The notes under the pieces are model-generated. The model searched no databases. It was given only the letters and a program-made list of their open reading frames with translations, and had not been told where the DNA came from. Positions 45,056-54,475 of a stretch of 64,000 nucleotides of DNA are shown piece by piece. The stretch is from Korobacter sp963703075 (GTDB taxonomy: Bacteria > Acidobacteriota > Terriglobia > Terriglobales > Acidobacteriaceae), in the NCBI GenBank assembly GCA_963703075.1, contig OY969786.1, forward strand, positions 2,046,001 to 2,110,000. The letters run 5' to 3'. Within the stretch, counting starts at the first letter, position 1. Each line of letters begins with the position of its first letter. Both the position numbers and the translations under genes were made by a program.

Positions 45056-47149
45056 GTGTCCCCTGAATCTGCGGTGAAAGATGAACAGAAGGTCGCAGCT
45101 GAACCGAAGCGCGGCCCGGAAGATGGACAAGGCAGCAAACAGATCGATCTGCTCACCATCAACACCATCCGCACTCTTTCAATGGACGCGGTGCAGAAGG
45201 CCAACAGTGGCCATCCCGGAACTCCGATGGCGCTGGCGCCGGTGGCCTACGTACTCTGGGAACGTTTTCTGCGTCACAATCCGGCCAATCCGCAATGGCC
45301 GAATCGTGATCGCTTCGTCCTCTCCAACGGCCATGCCTCCATGTTGCTCTACTCTCTTCTCCATCTTTACGGCTATGGTCTCACCCTCGACGATCTGAAA
45401 AATTTCCGCCAGTGGGATTCGAAGACACCCGGACACCCCGAGTACCGCCTCACCCCCGGCGTGGAAACCACCACTGGCCCTCTCGGCCAGGGCGTCTCCA
45501 ATTCTGTCGGCATGGCCATCGCGGAACGCTGGCTGGCAGCGCATTTCGGAAAAGAACTGATCGATTACCGTGTCTACGCCATCTGCGGTGATGGCGACCT
45601 CATGGAAGGTGTCTCCCAGGAAGCTGCTTCCATCGCCGGACACCTCGGCCTCTCCAACCTGATCTGGATCTACGACAATAACCACATCACCATCGAGGGC
45701 AATACCGCCCTGGCTTTCAGTGAAGATGTCGGCACGCGCTTCCTGGGCTACCACTGGAATGTGCAGCGGGTCAGCGACGCTAACGATCTCGAAATGCTCG
45801 ACCGCGCGATCCGCACCGCGCAAAAAGAAACCGAGCGCCCGTCGCTCATCATCGTCGATAGCCACATCGCCTGGGGCGCGCCCAACAAGCAGGACACTGC
45901 GGCCGCCCACGGTGAACCGTTGGGCGACGATGAAATCCGACTGGCGAAGAAAGCGTATGGCTGGCCCGAAGATTCGAAGTTCCTCGTGCCCAAAGAAGTC
46001 TATGAGCACACCTCCAAAGCGGCCGGACGCGGCAAGCAATGGGAAAACGATTGGCTGCAGAGGCTTTCGTTCTTTCGCTCCAGCGACGCCGGCCTGGCCA
46101 AAGAGTGGGACACGCTGCAAGCCGGTAAACTTCCGGAAAACTGGGATGCCGATATTCCCAGCTTCCCCGCCGACGCCAAGGGCATGGCCGGACGCGAAGC
46201 CAGCGGCAAAGTGCAGAACGCCATCGCTAAACATTTGCCCTGGCTACTGGGCGGCGCCGCCGATCTCTCCCCTTCAACCAAAACTTTAATAAGCAACGGG
46301 GGCGAGTTCGAAAAAGGCAGCTACGGAGGCCGTAACTTCCACTTCGGCATTCGTGAGCACGCCATGGGAGCCATCCTGAATGGCATGGCGCTCTCGGGTC
46401 TTCGGCCCTACGGTGCAACCTTCCTCATCTTCTCCGACTACATGAAGCCGCCCATCCGCCTTTCGGCGCTCATGGAAATTCCCGTCATCTTCATCTATAC
46501 GCACGATTCGATCGGACTCGGCGAGGATGGTCCGACCCATCAGCCCATCGAGCAGATGCTCTCGCTGCGTTCCGTGCCGCGACTCATTGACTTCCGCCCC
46601 GCCGACGCCAACGAAGTCGCCGTCGCCTGGAAGACCATCTTGCAGTTGCACAACACCCCCGCAGCCATGGCGCTCAGCCGGCAGCCGCTTCCGACCTTCG
46701 ACCGCACCAAATACGCCAGCGCGGACGGCGTGGCCAAAGGCGGCTACGTTCTCGCCGACAGCGAAGGTAAACCCGAATTGATCCTGATGGGCACCGGCTC
46801 CGAGGTACAGCTCTGCATCAACGCCCACGAGGAACTCAAGAAGCAGGGCGTCCATTCCCGCGTCGTCAGCCTTCCCTCCTGGAAACTGTTTCAGCAGCAA
46901 TCGGAGGAGTACCGCAATTCCGTGCTGCCGCCTGACGTCCGCGCGCGCGTATCCGTCGAAGCCGGAACCGATCTCGGTTGGCGCGAATACGTCGGCATGG
47001 ACGGCGCGATCATCGCTCGCTCCGGCTTCGGCGCCTCCGCACCTATCAAGGACTTGTTGAAGCATTTTGGTTTCACGGTTGAAAACGTTGTCGCTCAATC
47101 CAAGAAGGTTTTGGAGAAAACACGCCAGGACGGCGCCAGGAAGGCATGA
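45056..47149 (+). CDS. tkt: transketolase
   Basis: 697 residues from GTG 45056. N-terminal ThDP-binding domain with MDAVQKANSGHPGTPMALAP, the GDG...N motif in YAICGDGDLMEGVSQEAASIA, and HNPANPQWPNRDRFVLSNGH; pyrimidine domain with FHFGIREHAMGAILNGMAL and DSIGLGEDGPTHQPIEQ; C-terminal domain after about 560. The first 25 residues are a variable extension. It moves two-carbon units between ketose and aldose phosphates. First gene of the pentose-phosphate operon; its stop overlaps the rpiB start. The 264 bases before it hold no clear gene or strong promoter. Confidence 0.95.
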   Translation: MSPESAVKDEQKVAAEPKRGPEDGQGSKQIDLLTINTIRTLSMDAVQKANSGHPGTPMALAPVAYVLWERFLRHNPANPQWPNRDRFVLSNGHASMLLYSLLHLYGYGLTLDDLKNFRQWDSKTPGHPEYRLTPGVETTTGPLGQGVSNSVGMAIAERWLAAHFGKELIDYRVYAICGDGDLMEGVSQEAASIAGHLGLSNLIWIYDNNHITIEGNTALAFSEDVGTRFLGYHWNVQRVSDANDLEMLDRAIRTAQKETERPSLIIVDSHIAWGAPNKQDTAAAHGEPLGDDEIRLAKKAYGWPEDSKFLVPKEVYEHTSKAAGRGKQWENDWLQRLSFFRSSDAGLAKEWDTLQAGKLPENWDADIPSFPADAKGMAGREASGKVQNAIAKHLPWLLGGAADLSPSTKTLISNGGEFEKGSYGGRNFHFGIREHAMGAILNGMALSGLRPYGATFLIFSDYMKPPIRLSALMEIPVIFIYTHDSIGLGEDGPTHQPIEQMLSLRSVPRLIDFRPADANEVAVAWKTILQLHNTPAAMALSRQPLPTFDRTKYASADGVAKGGYVLADSEGKPELILMGTGSEVQLCINAHEELKKQGVHSRVVSLPSWKLFQQQSEEYRNSVLPPDVRARVSVEAGTDLGWREYVGMDGAIIARSGFGASAPIKDLLKHFGFTVENVVAQSKKVLEKTRQDGARKA

Positions 47150-47601
47150 TGCGAGTTGCCGTTGCCGCCGACCACGCCGGCGTTCCCCTCAACGAAATCG
47201 TGATCACCGAGCTCGACCGCCTCGGCCACGAAGTCCTTGATCTGGGAACGCATGATCCCAACAAGCCCGACGACTACCCGGACCGGGCGGCGGACCTGGG
47301 AGCAGCTGTGTTGAATCATGGCTGCGAACGCGGCATCCTGATATGTGGGAGCGGGGTGGGAGCTTCCGTCGCGGCCAACAAGATTGTAGGAATTCGCGCC
47401 GGGCTCTGCCACGACCACTACTCCGCGCACCAGGGCGTGGAACACGACAAGATGAATGTCCTTTGCTTTGGAGCGCGCGTCATTGGGCCGGAACTCGCCC
47501 TCGACCTGGTGCGTGCCTTCATGGCAGCGACTTTTTCCAATGAAGAGCGCCACGTCCGGCGCGTACACAAGATCGAGTTACTGGAACAATCGAGAGGCTA
47601 A
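47146..47601 (+). CDS. rpiB: ribose-5-phosphate isomerase B
   Basis: 151 residues. RpiB motifs VAVAADHAGVPLNEIV, DLGTHDPNKPDDYPDRA, the catalytic Cys67 in ILICGSGVGASVAANK and GLCHDHYSAHQGVEHDKMNV are all present. It interconverts ribulose-5-P and ribose-5-P. ATG 47146 and ATG 47149 are adjacent; either overlaps the transketolase stop, giving tight coupling. The transaldolase-Pgi gene begins two bases after its stop. Confidence 0.94.
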   Translation: MMRVAVAADHAGVPLNEIVITELDRLGHEVLDLGTHDPNKPDDYPDRAADLGAAVLNHGCERGILICGSGVGASVAANKIVGIRAGLCHDHYSAHQGVEHDKMNVLCFGARVIGPELALDLVRAFMAATFSNEERHVRRVHKIELLEQSRG

Positions 47602-47603
47602 TC

Positions 47604-50480
47604 ATGAGCAATCCTTTGGTAGAACTGTCATCTTTCGGACAAAGCGTCTGGCTCGATCAGATCGAGCGCGCGCTCTTCAAAAGCGGCAAGCTCCAGAAAT
47701 TAATCCAGGACGACGGCCTGCGCGGCATGACGTCGAATCCCACCATCTTCGAAAAAGCCATCACCGGCTCGGGCGACTACCACGATGAGATCGATCGCGC
47801 CGCGCGCGACGGCAAGACCGGCAACGAAATCTACGAAGGTGTCGTGGTCGACGACATCGCCCATGCCGCCGACCTTTTCCGTCCACTCTACGACAGCACC
47901 AACGGAGGCGATGGCTTCGTGAGTCTTGAAGTTTCGCCTCTGCTCGCCCATAACACCGACGGCACGATTCGCGAAGCACGTTCCCTCTTCAGCCGCCTCG
48001 GCCGCCCCAACGTCATGATCAAGGTGCCCGCCACCGACGAAGGCCTGCCCGCCATCGAAGAGCTCATCGCCTCCGGCCTCAACATCAACGTGACCTTGAT
48101 CTTCTCCGTGCACCGCTACGAGGAAGTCGCGGAAGCGTACATCCGCGGGCTCGAACGCCGCGCCCAAGCCGGACAGCCGATCGATCGCATCGGTTCCGTC
48201 GCCAGCTTCTTCGTCAGCCGCATCGATAGCGCCGTCGACAAGGAACTCGATGCCCTGGAGAAGGCAGCGACCGATCCTCAGAAGAAGCAGCAGATTCATG
48301 CCCTGCGCGGCAAGGCGGCTATCGCCAACGCGAAGATGGCCTATGCTTCCTTCAAGAAAATCTTCGAAAGCCCGCGCTTCGAAGCTCTCAAGCGCAAAGG
48401 CGCTCGCGTTCAACGTCCTCTCTGGGCATCCACCAGCACCAAGGATCCCAGCTATCCCGACGTCCTCTACGTCACTGAGTTAATCGGCGCGCATACCGTG
48501 AACACGATGCCTCCCGCCACCATCGATGCGTGGCGCGATCACGGCAAGCCGGCTGCGAATCTTGAAAAAGATATGGACAAGGCCCCCGAGCTTTTCAACC
48601 AGCTCAAAGCTGTGGGCATCGACTTCAAGAAGATCACCGACAAGCTCACCGCCGACGGCGTTCGTTCCTTCTCCCAGTCGTTTATCGACCTCATGCGCGC
48701 CATCGAGCAGCGCCGCGAAGCCAGCCTCCCCGGCATCAAGGAACGCCACGTTTCCTCCCTCGGCAAGTACGAAACCGATGTTAAAGCTGCACTTGAAGAA
48801 ATCTCCTCCAAGAGCATCATCGAGCGCTTCTGGAAGAAGGATGCCGCGATCTGGAGCGACAACGCCGAAGACCAGAAAATCATCAACAACGCCCTCGGCT
48901 GGCTCACCGTCGTTGACCTGATGCAAAGCCGGGTAAAAGAACTGAAGACCTTTTCCGAAGAGATCCTCGGCGCCGGCTTTAAGCACGCCGTCGTCCTCGG
49001 CATGGGTGGCTCCAGCCTCTGCCCTGAGGTCCTGCGTCGCAGCTTCGGCAAGCAGATGGATTACCCCGAGCTGCTCGTGCTCGACTCCACCGTGCCCGCC
49101 GCCGTCCTCGCTCTCGATCACCAGATCGATCCCAGGAAGACGCTGTTCATCGTCGCCTCCAAGTCTGGCACCACCACCGAGCCGCAGATGTTCTACCGGT
49201 ACTACTACGACAAGGTGAAGCAGTTGCTCGGCGACAAGGCAGGACAGAATTTCATCGCCATCACCGATCCGGGCACCCAGATGGAGACTGAGGCTAAGCG
49301 CGACAATTTCCGCCGCATCTTCACCAACATGGCTGACATCGGCGGCCGCTATTCCGCGCTCTCCTACTTCGGACTGGTGCCCTTCGCCGTTATGGGCGGC
49401 GATGTCGAGTCCCTGCTCCGCCGCGCCAAAGCCGCTATGGAAGCCTGCTCCTCGACCGACGCAGCCAACAATCCAGGTGCGAAGATCGGCGCAATTCTCG
49501 GCGCCCTGGCGCGCAAGGGCCGCGACAAGGTCACCTTCATCACCCCCGCTCCCATCGATTCCCTCGGTCTCTGGACCGAGCAGTTGATCGCTGAAAGCAC
49601 CGGCAAGCATGGCAAGGGCATCGTTCCCGTCGCCGGAGAAGCCCTCGGCGATCCCAAGGTGTACGGCGACGACCGTGTCTTCGTTTACATCGGCGTGACC
49701 GGATCGAATGGCGCGAACTACGAAGCGCATCTCCAGGCGCTCGAGCAGGCCGGCCATCCGGTGCTGCACCACGTCCTCAACAGCCCGCTCGATCTTGGCG
49801 AAGAATTTTTCCTCTGGGAATTCGCTACCCCCATTGCCGGCGCATTGGTCGGCATCAATCCCTTCGATCAGCCGAACGTGCAGGAATCGAAGGACAACAC
49901 CAAGCGCATCCTCAACGAATACGTCGCCAGCGGAAAGATCCCGCAGCTTCCCGTTGTTTCTTCCGGCAGCGGTCTCTCCGTACTGACGGACGACGGCAAC
50001 CGCAAGGCTCTCGGCACCGCCTCCACGCCGGAAGCCGCGATCGCCGCCCATCTCGCACGTATCCAGAAGCACGATTACTTCGCCATCACGCAATACGTCG
50101 AAGAAACGGCAGAGATCGAGTCGCTGATCCAGCGGATTCGTATCGCCGTGCGCGATAAGACTTGCGTGGCCACCACCACCGGCTACGGTCCGCGTTTCCT
50201 GCACTCCACCGGACAGTTGCACAAGGGCGGACCCGCTACCGGAGTCTTCCTGCAACTGATTTCTGCGGATGCAAAAGACGTGCCGCTCCCCGCAGAAAAA
50301 TTCACCTTCGGCGTGCTTAAGCAAGCGCAAGCCCTGGGTGATTTTGAGTCACTCTCCAAGCGCCAGCGCCGTGCCATCCGCGTCGACCTCGGTACCGACA
50401 TCGTTGGTGGACTGAAGAAGATCCTGGCTGCCGTTCAACAATTCGAGGTTGCCGCTACGGAGGGCGCTCTCCGTAAGTAA
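47604..50480 (+). CDS. bifunctional transaldolase / glucose-6-phosphate isomerase
   Basis: 958 residues, a known fusion. The transaldolase half (about 1-370) shows DGLRGMTSNPTIFEKAITGS, the Schiff-base Lys140 in VMIKVPATDEGLPAIEELI and LWASTSTKDPSYPDVLYV. The isomerase half (about 400-958) shows GMGGSSLCPEVLRRSFG, FIVASKSGTTTEPQMFYRY, FSALSYFGL-like GGRYSALSYFGLVPFAVMGG and a C-terminal GYGPRFLHSTGQLHKGGP. It links glycolysis and the pentose-phosphate pathway in one polypeptide. Ribosome site GAGAGG precedes the ATG. Confidence 0.95.
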   Translation: MSNPLVELSSFGQSVWLDQIERALFKSGKLQKLIQDDGLRGMTSNPTIFEKAITGSGDYHDEIDRAARDGKTGNEIYEGVVVDDIAHAADLFRPLYDSTNGGDGFVSLEVSPLLAHNTDGTIREARSLFSRLGRPNVMIKVPATDEGLPAIEELIASGLNINVTLIFSVHRYEEVAEAYIRGLERRAQAGQPIDRIGSVASFFVSRIDSAVDKELDALEKAATDPQKKQQIHALRGKAAIANAKMAYASFKKIFESPRFEALKRKGARVQRPLWASTSTKDPSYPDVLYVTELIGAHTVNTMPPATIDAWRDHGKPAANLEKDMDKAPELFNQLKAVGIDFKKITDKLTADGVRSFSQSFIDLMRAIEQRREASLPGIKERHVSSLGKYETDVKAALEEISSKSIIERFWKKDAAIWSDNAEDQKIINNALGWLTVVDLMQSRVKELKTFSEEILGAGFKHAVVLGMGGSSLCPEVLRRSFGKQMDYPELLVLDSTVPAAVLALDHQIDPRKTLFIVASKSGTTTEPQMFYRYYYDKVKQLLGDKAGQNFIAITDPGTQMETEAKRDNFRRIFTNMADIGGRYSALSYFGLVPFAVMGGDVESLLRRAKAAMEACSSTDAANNPGAKIGAILGALARKGRDKVTFITPAPIDSLGLWTEQLIAESTGKHGKGIVPVAGEALGDPKVYGDDRVFVYIGVTGSNGANYEAHLQALEQAGHPVLHHVLNSPLDLGEEFFLWEFATPIAGALVGINPFDQPNVQESKDNTKRILNEYVASGKIPQLPVVSSGSGLSVLTDDGNRKALGTASTPEAAIAAHLARIQKHDYFAITQYVEETAEIESLIQRIRIAVRDKTCVATTTGYGPRFLHSTGQLHKGGPATGVFLQLISADAKDVPLPAEKFTFGVLKQAQALGDFESLSKRQRRAIRVDLGTDIVGGLKKILAAVQQFEVAATEGALRK

Positions 50481-50523
50481 CAATCGGTTCGATCCGCTCC
50501 ACGTCGCATGGGACGGAATGGTG

Positions 50524-50573
50524 ATGGGCACGGCTTCAGTCGTGCCCATCGAGCCCAACTTAAGTTTGGGGCT
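50524..50573. repeat. REP-like inverted repeats between the fusion gene and gnd
   Basis: ATGGGCACG-GCTTCAGT-CGTGCCCAT (50524-50549) is a perfect 9-bp stem. A second, imperfect repeat AGCCC-AACTTAAGTT-TGGGGCT (50552-50573) follows, before the gnd ribosome site AAGGA. The GCTTCAG loop recurs at 52067-52078 before zwf, so this looks like a dispersed genome element rather than a terminator (no T run). Confidence 0.55.
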
Positions 50574-50593
50574 TTCGCCCCCGAAGGAAAAAG

Positions 50594-52045
50594 ATGAGCA
50601 CACTCTCCGCACCTGCGATCGGCACAGCGCAATTCGGCGTCATCGGTCTGGGCGTCATGGGCCAGAACCTCGCTCTCAACGTCGATGACCACGGACAAAC
50701 AGTCTCCGTCTGGAACTTCGAGCCCGATTGGGTCGCCAAGTTCCTCCAGCAGAACAGCGACCGCAAGATCATCGGCAGCGGCGACCTGAAAGTATTTATT
50801 CAGTCCTTGGCCAAGCCGCGCCGCATCCTCATGATGATCAAGGCCGGCGATCCCGTCGACCAGATGCTCGACAAACTCGCGCCCCTGCTCGAGCCCGGCG
50901 ACATCGTCATCGATGGCGGCAACTCCTTCTTTAAAGACACCCAACGACGCGAGGCTGCCTACCGCAAGAAGAACCTCAACTTCTTCGGCATGGGCGTCAG
51001 CGGCGGCGAGGAAGGTGCGCGTTTCGGTCCTTCCCTCATGCCCGGCGGCGATCGCGACGCCTACGAGCACGTACGGCCCACCCTTGAGGCCATTGCCGCT
51101 AAAACCGAGTACGGCGCCTGCGTCACCTACATCGGTCCCGACGGCGCCGGCCACTTCGTGAAGATGGTGCACAACGGCATCGAGTACGGCGACATGCAGC
51201 TCATCGCCGAAGCCTACGATCTTCTGCGCAAGGCGCTCGGCCTCAACGCGAATGAAATCGCGAGCGTCTTCGACGAGTGGAACCGCGGCAAACTCGAGTC
51301 CTACCTCATCGAAATTACCTCCCAGATCCTGCTCGTCTCCGATCCCCAGACCGGCCAGCCTCTCGTCGACGTCATCCTCGACCAGGCCGGACAAAAAGGT
51401 ACCGGCAAATGGACTCAGCAGATCGCCCTCGATCTCGCTGTCCCCATCCCGACCATTGGCGCAGCCCTCGACGCCCGCGTGCTTTCCAGCATGAAAGACG
51501 AACGCGTGGCCGCCTCGAAAGTTCTCGGCTCTCCCTCCGGCCAGTACTCCGGAGACAAGAAGGAACTCATCAACGCCGTGGGCGACGCTCTCTACGCCTC
51601 CAAGGTGTGTTCCTATGCCCAGGGAATGAGCCTCATTCGCGCCGGCTCGGTTGAATGGAAATGGAACATCAACCTGCGCGAAATCGCTCGCATCTGGACG
51701 GGTGGCTGCATCATTCGCGCGCGCCTATTGGCGGACATCATGCATGCCTTCGAACGCGACTCCGAGGTCGCCAATCTTCTGGTTGAAAAAGAATTCACCT
51801 CGCGCGTGCTCGAATCCGAGAAAAACTGGCGCAAGGTTGTCCAGGTCGCCGCGGGTCTCGGCATTCCGACTCCGGCATTTTCATCTTCGCTCAGCTACTT
51901 CGATAGTTATCGATCTGCGCAACTTCCGCAGAACCTGACCCAGGCGCAGCGCGACTTTTTCGGAGCCCATACCTACCAGCGGGCAGACCGTCCGGGAGAC
52001 GGTTTCGTCCACACCGAATGGCAGAAATTGATCAAAAAGAAATAA
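50594..52045 (+). CDS. gnd: 6-phosphogluconate dehydrogenase, decarboxylating
   Basis: 483 residues, usual for the long NADP-dependent form. NADP-binding GVIGLGVMGQNLALNVDD, then IVIDGGNSFFKDTQRREAAY, GMGVSGGEEGARFGPSLMPGG, the catalytic Lys/Asn motif GAGHFVKMVHNGIEYGDMQL and the C-terminal FGAHTYQRADRPGDGFVHT. It oxidises 6-phosphogluconate to ribulose-5-P, CO2 and NADPH. It sits between pgi and zwf with REP-like hairpins on both sides. Confidence 0.95.
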   Translation: MSTLSAPAIGTAQFGVIGLGVMGQNLALNVDDHGQTVSVWNFEPDWVAKFLQQNSDRKIIGSGDLKVFIQSLAKPRRILMMIKAGDPVDQMLDKLAPLLEPGDIVIDGGNSFFKDTQRREAAYRKKNLNFFGMGVSGGEEGARFGPSLMPGGDRDAYEHVRPTLEAIAAKTEYGACVTYIGPDGAGHFVKMVHNGIEYGDMQLIAEAYDLLRKALGLNANEIASVFDEWNRGKLESYLIEITSQILLVSDPQTGQPLVDVILDQAGQKGTGKWTQQIALDLAVPIPTIGAALDARVLSSMKDERVAASKVLGSPSGQYSGDKKELINAVGDALYASKVCSYAQGMSLIRAGSVEWKWNINLREIARIWTGGCIIRARLLADIMHAFERDSEVANLLVEKEFTSRVLESEKNWRKVVQVAAGLGIPTPAFSSSLSYFDSYRSAQLPQNLTQAQRDFFGAHTYQRADRPGDGFVHTEWQKLIKKK

Positions 52046-52066
52046 GACTCGAAGTTCCCATATCGC

Positions 52067-52078
52067 GGGCTTCAGCCC
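52067..52078. repeat. REP-like hairpin before zwf
   Basis: GGGCT-TC-AGCCC with the same GCTTCAG core as the element at 50524. It lies in the 47-base gnd-zwf gap, just before the AAGGATCC ribosome-site region. Confidence 0.4.
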
Positions 52079-52092
52079 CTGAAGGATCCTGA

Positions 52093-53640
52093 ATGAGCAC
52101 GATTGTTCAAGCTACTCCCACTCGCAGCGTCGCCATTCCACCCATGCCCAAGGCGGAACCCTGCATCGTCATCATCTTCGGCGCCTCTGGCGATCTCACC
52201 AAGCGCAAGCTGATTCCGGCTCTCTATGACCTCGCCTGCATCGGTTGCATCTCCGGCCAGCAGTTCGACGTCCTCGGCACCGGCCGTACGGAGATGAATA
52301 CCGAAGAATTCCGCGCCGCCATGCGCGAAGCTGCCTCCACCTCCAAGGACGCCCGCAAGTTCAGCGATTGGAATTGGGAGGAATTCGAGAAGCGCCTGAA
52401 TTACATTCCGGGCGACATCAACGAGCCCGGCTTTTACGAGAACCTGAAATCTCATATCGCGGAACTCGAGTCCAAGGGCGCCAGTTCCAACCATCTTTTT
52501 TATATTTCGACTCCCGCCTCGCTGGCGCCGCCCATCGTGCAAGGCCTCGCCAAGAGCGGCCTCGCGAAGAGCGACAAGGGTTGGACCCGCATCGTTCTCG
52601 AAAAGCCTTTTGGACGCGATCTCGAGACAGCTCAGGCGCTCAATCGCGAAGTGCTCCAGGTATTCGACGAGAAAGACGTCTATCGCATCGATCACTACCT
52701 CGGCAAAGAGACTGTCCAGAATCTCCTCGTCTTCCGTTTCGGCAACTCCATCTTTGAGCCCATCTGGAACCGCAACTACATCGATTACGTCGAGATCACC
52801 GCGGCGGAAACCCTCGGCGTGGAGCAGCGTGCCGCCTTCTACGAAGAAACGGGCGCCCTCCGCGACATGATCGCCAACCACCTGCTGCAACTCGTGACCC
52901 TCACTGCCATGGAGCCACCCGTCGCCTACGACGCCGATTCCGTCCGCGAACAAAAAGTCCAGGTGCTGCGTGCCATTCACCACATGACACCCGAACAGAT
53001 TGCCGACCGCACCGTCCGCGGCCAGTATGGCCCCGGCACCATCGACGGCAAAAAGGTTCCCGGTTATCGCGAAGAGCCTGGCGTCAAGCCCGATTCACTC
53101 ACCGAAACCTACGTGGCCCTCGAATTCCGTATCGATAACTGGCGCTGGGCCGGCGTTCCTTTCTACGTCCGCACCGGTAAACGTCTCGCGAAATCCGAAA
53201 CTGAGATCAGGGTCCACTTCAAGCGCACGCCGCAGGCGATCTTCGCAAAGACCCCGGACGAAGAACTCGAGCCGAACATCATCACCGTGCGCGTGCAACC
53301 GAACGAGGGCATCACCATGTCGTTCGCTGCCAAACAGCCCGGAGCGCAGATGAAAGCCGTTCCGGTAAAAATGGATTTCAGCTACCAGGATGCCTTTGGT
53401 GGACAGGCCCCCGTCGCCTACGAAACCCTGCTCCTCGACGCCATCCGCGGCGATCCGACGCTCTTTACCCGCGGTGACGAAACCGAGAACCAGTGGCGCA
53501 TCATCACTCCGATCGAAGACGCATGGCAAAAACTTCCTCCGCCTAAGTTTCCGAATTATGCGGCCGGAAGCGATGGCCCGGAGGAATCGGAACGGTTGAT
53601 CGCGGGCGAGTGTCACCATTGGACCCCTCTGCATGACTGA
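52093..53640 (+). CDS. zwf: glucose-6-phosphate 1-dehydrogenase
   Basis: 515 residues. The nucleotide-binding motif IIFGASGDLTKRKLIPALYD, the substrate motif RIDHYLGKETVQNLLVFRFG (Asp200-His201, Lys205) and FYVRTGKRLAKSETEIRVHF identify it. It makes 6-phosphogluconolactone and NADPH, the entry of the oxidative branch whose next enzymes, pgl and gnd, flank it. Its stop overlaps the start of the HAD gene by eight bases. Ribosome site AAGGA is eight bases upstream. Confidence 0.95.
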   Translation: MSTIVQATPTRSVAIPPMPKAEPCIVIIFGASGDLTKRKLIPALYDLACIGCISGQQFDVLGTGRTEMNTEEFRAAMREAASTSKDARKFSDWNWEEFEKRLNYIPGDINEPGFYENLKSHIAELESKGASSNHLFYISTPASLAPPIVQGLAKSGLAKSDKGWTRIVLEKPFGRDLETAQALNREVLQVFDEKDVYRIDHYLGKETVQNLLVFRFGNSIFEPIWNRNYIDYVEITAAETLGVEQRAAFYEETGALRDMIANHLLQLVTLTAMEPPVAYDADSVREQKVQVLRAIHHMTPEQIADRTVRGQYGPGTIDGKKVPGYREEPGVKPDSLTETYVALEFRIDNWRWAGVPFYVRTGKRLAKSETEIRVHFKRTPQAIFAKTPDEELEPNIITVRVQPNEGITMSFAAKQPGAQMKAVPVKMDFSYQDAFGGQAPVAYETLLLDAIRGDPTLFTRGDETENQWRIITPIEDAWQKLPPPKFPNYAAGSDGPEESERLIAGECHHWTPLHD

Positions 53641-54475
53641 TCCGGCTCCGGCGGTGAAGCTTTTGGTCGCGGATGTCGACGGTACCCTGCTGGATCCAGA
53701 GAAGCAGCTGACCGACCGCGTCCGCGACTCCGTCCTGCGCGTCAAGGAGGCTGGGGTGCTTTTTTCCATCATCTCCGCCCGTCCTCCGCTCGCGGTGAAG
53801 TTTCTCATTGACGCTCTTCGCATTACCGAGCCGATCGCCTGCTTCAACGGCGCCCTCCTCTGCACCCCAAGCTATCAATTGCTCCGCCAGATCCTTTTGC
53901 CCAAAAGCGACGCGACCCGCGTGGCGAAAACCATCCTCAATCACCGTCTCGATCTCTGGATGTTCCGCGGCTCGGAGTGGTTCGTCACCAATCTCAGCGG
54001 CCCGCATGTGGATGGACACATCAAGTACCTCAACCGCATGCCCGGGCACCTCACCCTCGACGACTCCTTCTACTCCCACGTCAACAAGCTGGTCGGCGTC
54101 AGTGACGACTACGAAGCTGTTAAGCGCTGCGAGGCCGATGTCATCGCCACCTGCGGCAACCGCATCTCCGCCACCCGCTCCGCCGATTACTATCTCGACG
54201 TCACTCACCGCGACGCCAACAAGGGCCATGCCGTCGAAGAGCTCGCTTCTCTCATGCATGTGCCGCTCGCCAACGTCGCCACCATCGGCGACATGCCGAC
54301 CGACGTGTTCATGTTCAAGAAATCCGGCATCAGCATTGCCATGGGCAACGCCAGCGACGAAGTGAAATCCGCCGCCAAGTTCTCCACCGGCAGCAACGCC
54401 GAAGACGGCTTTGCCAAGGCGATGGAAGAAATCATCCTGCCTCGCGTTGCTAAGGCCGCCGGAGCGCAGCCGTGA
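53633..54475 (+). CDS. Cof-type HAD-superfamily sugar phosphatase
   Basis: 280 residues. HAD motif I LLVADVDGTLLDPEKQLTDR, motif II SIISARPPL, the type-IIB cap domain in the middle and motif IV VATIGDMPTDVFMFKKSGIS with DANKGHAVEELASL identify the Cof/YidA-like group. These hydrolyse sugar phosphates and similar substrates. Its place between zwf and pgl, overlapping both genes, suggests removal or salvage of a pentose-phosphate-pathway intermediate; the exact substrate is unknown. Confidence 0.88.
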   Translation: MTDPAPAVKLLVADVDGTLLDPEKQLTDRVRDSVLRVKEAGVLFSIISARPPLAVKFLIDALRITEPIACFNGALLCTPSYQLLRQILLPKSDATRVAKTILNHRLDLWMFRGSEWFVTNLSGPHVDGHIKYLNRMPGHLTLDDSFYSHVNKLVGVSDDYEAVKRCEADVIATCGNRISATRSADYYLDVTHRDANKGHAVEELASLMHVPLANVATIGDMPTDVFMFKKSGISIAMGNASDEVKSAAKFSTGSNAEDGFAKAMEEIILPRVAKAAGAQP

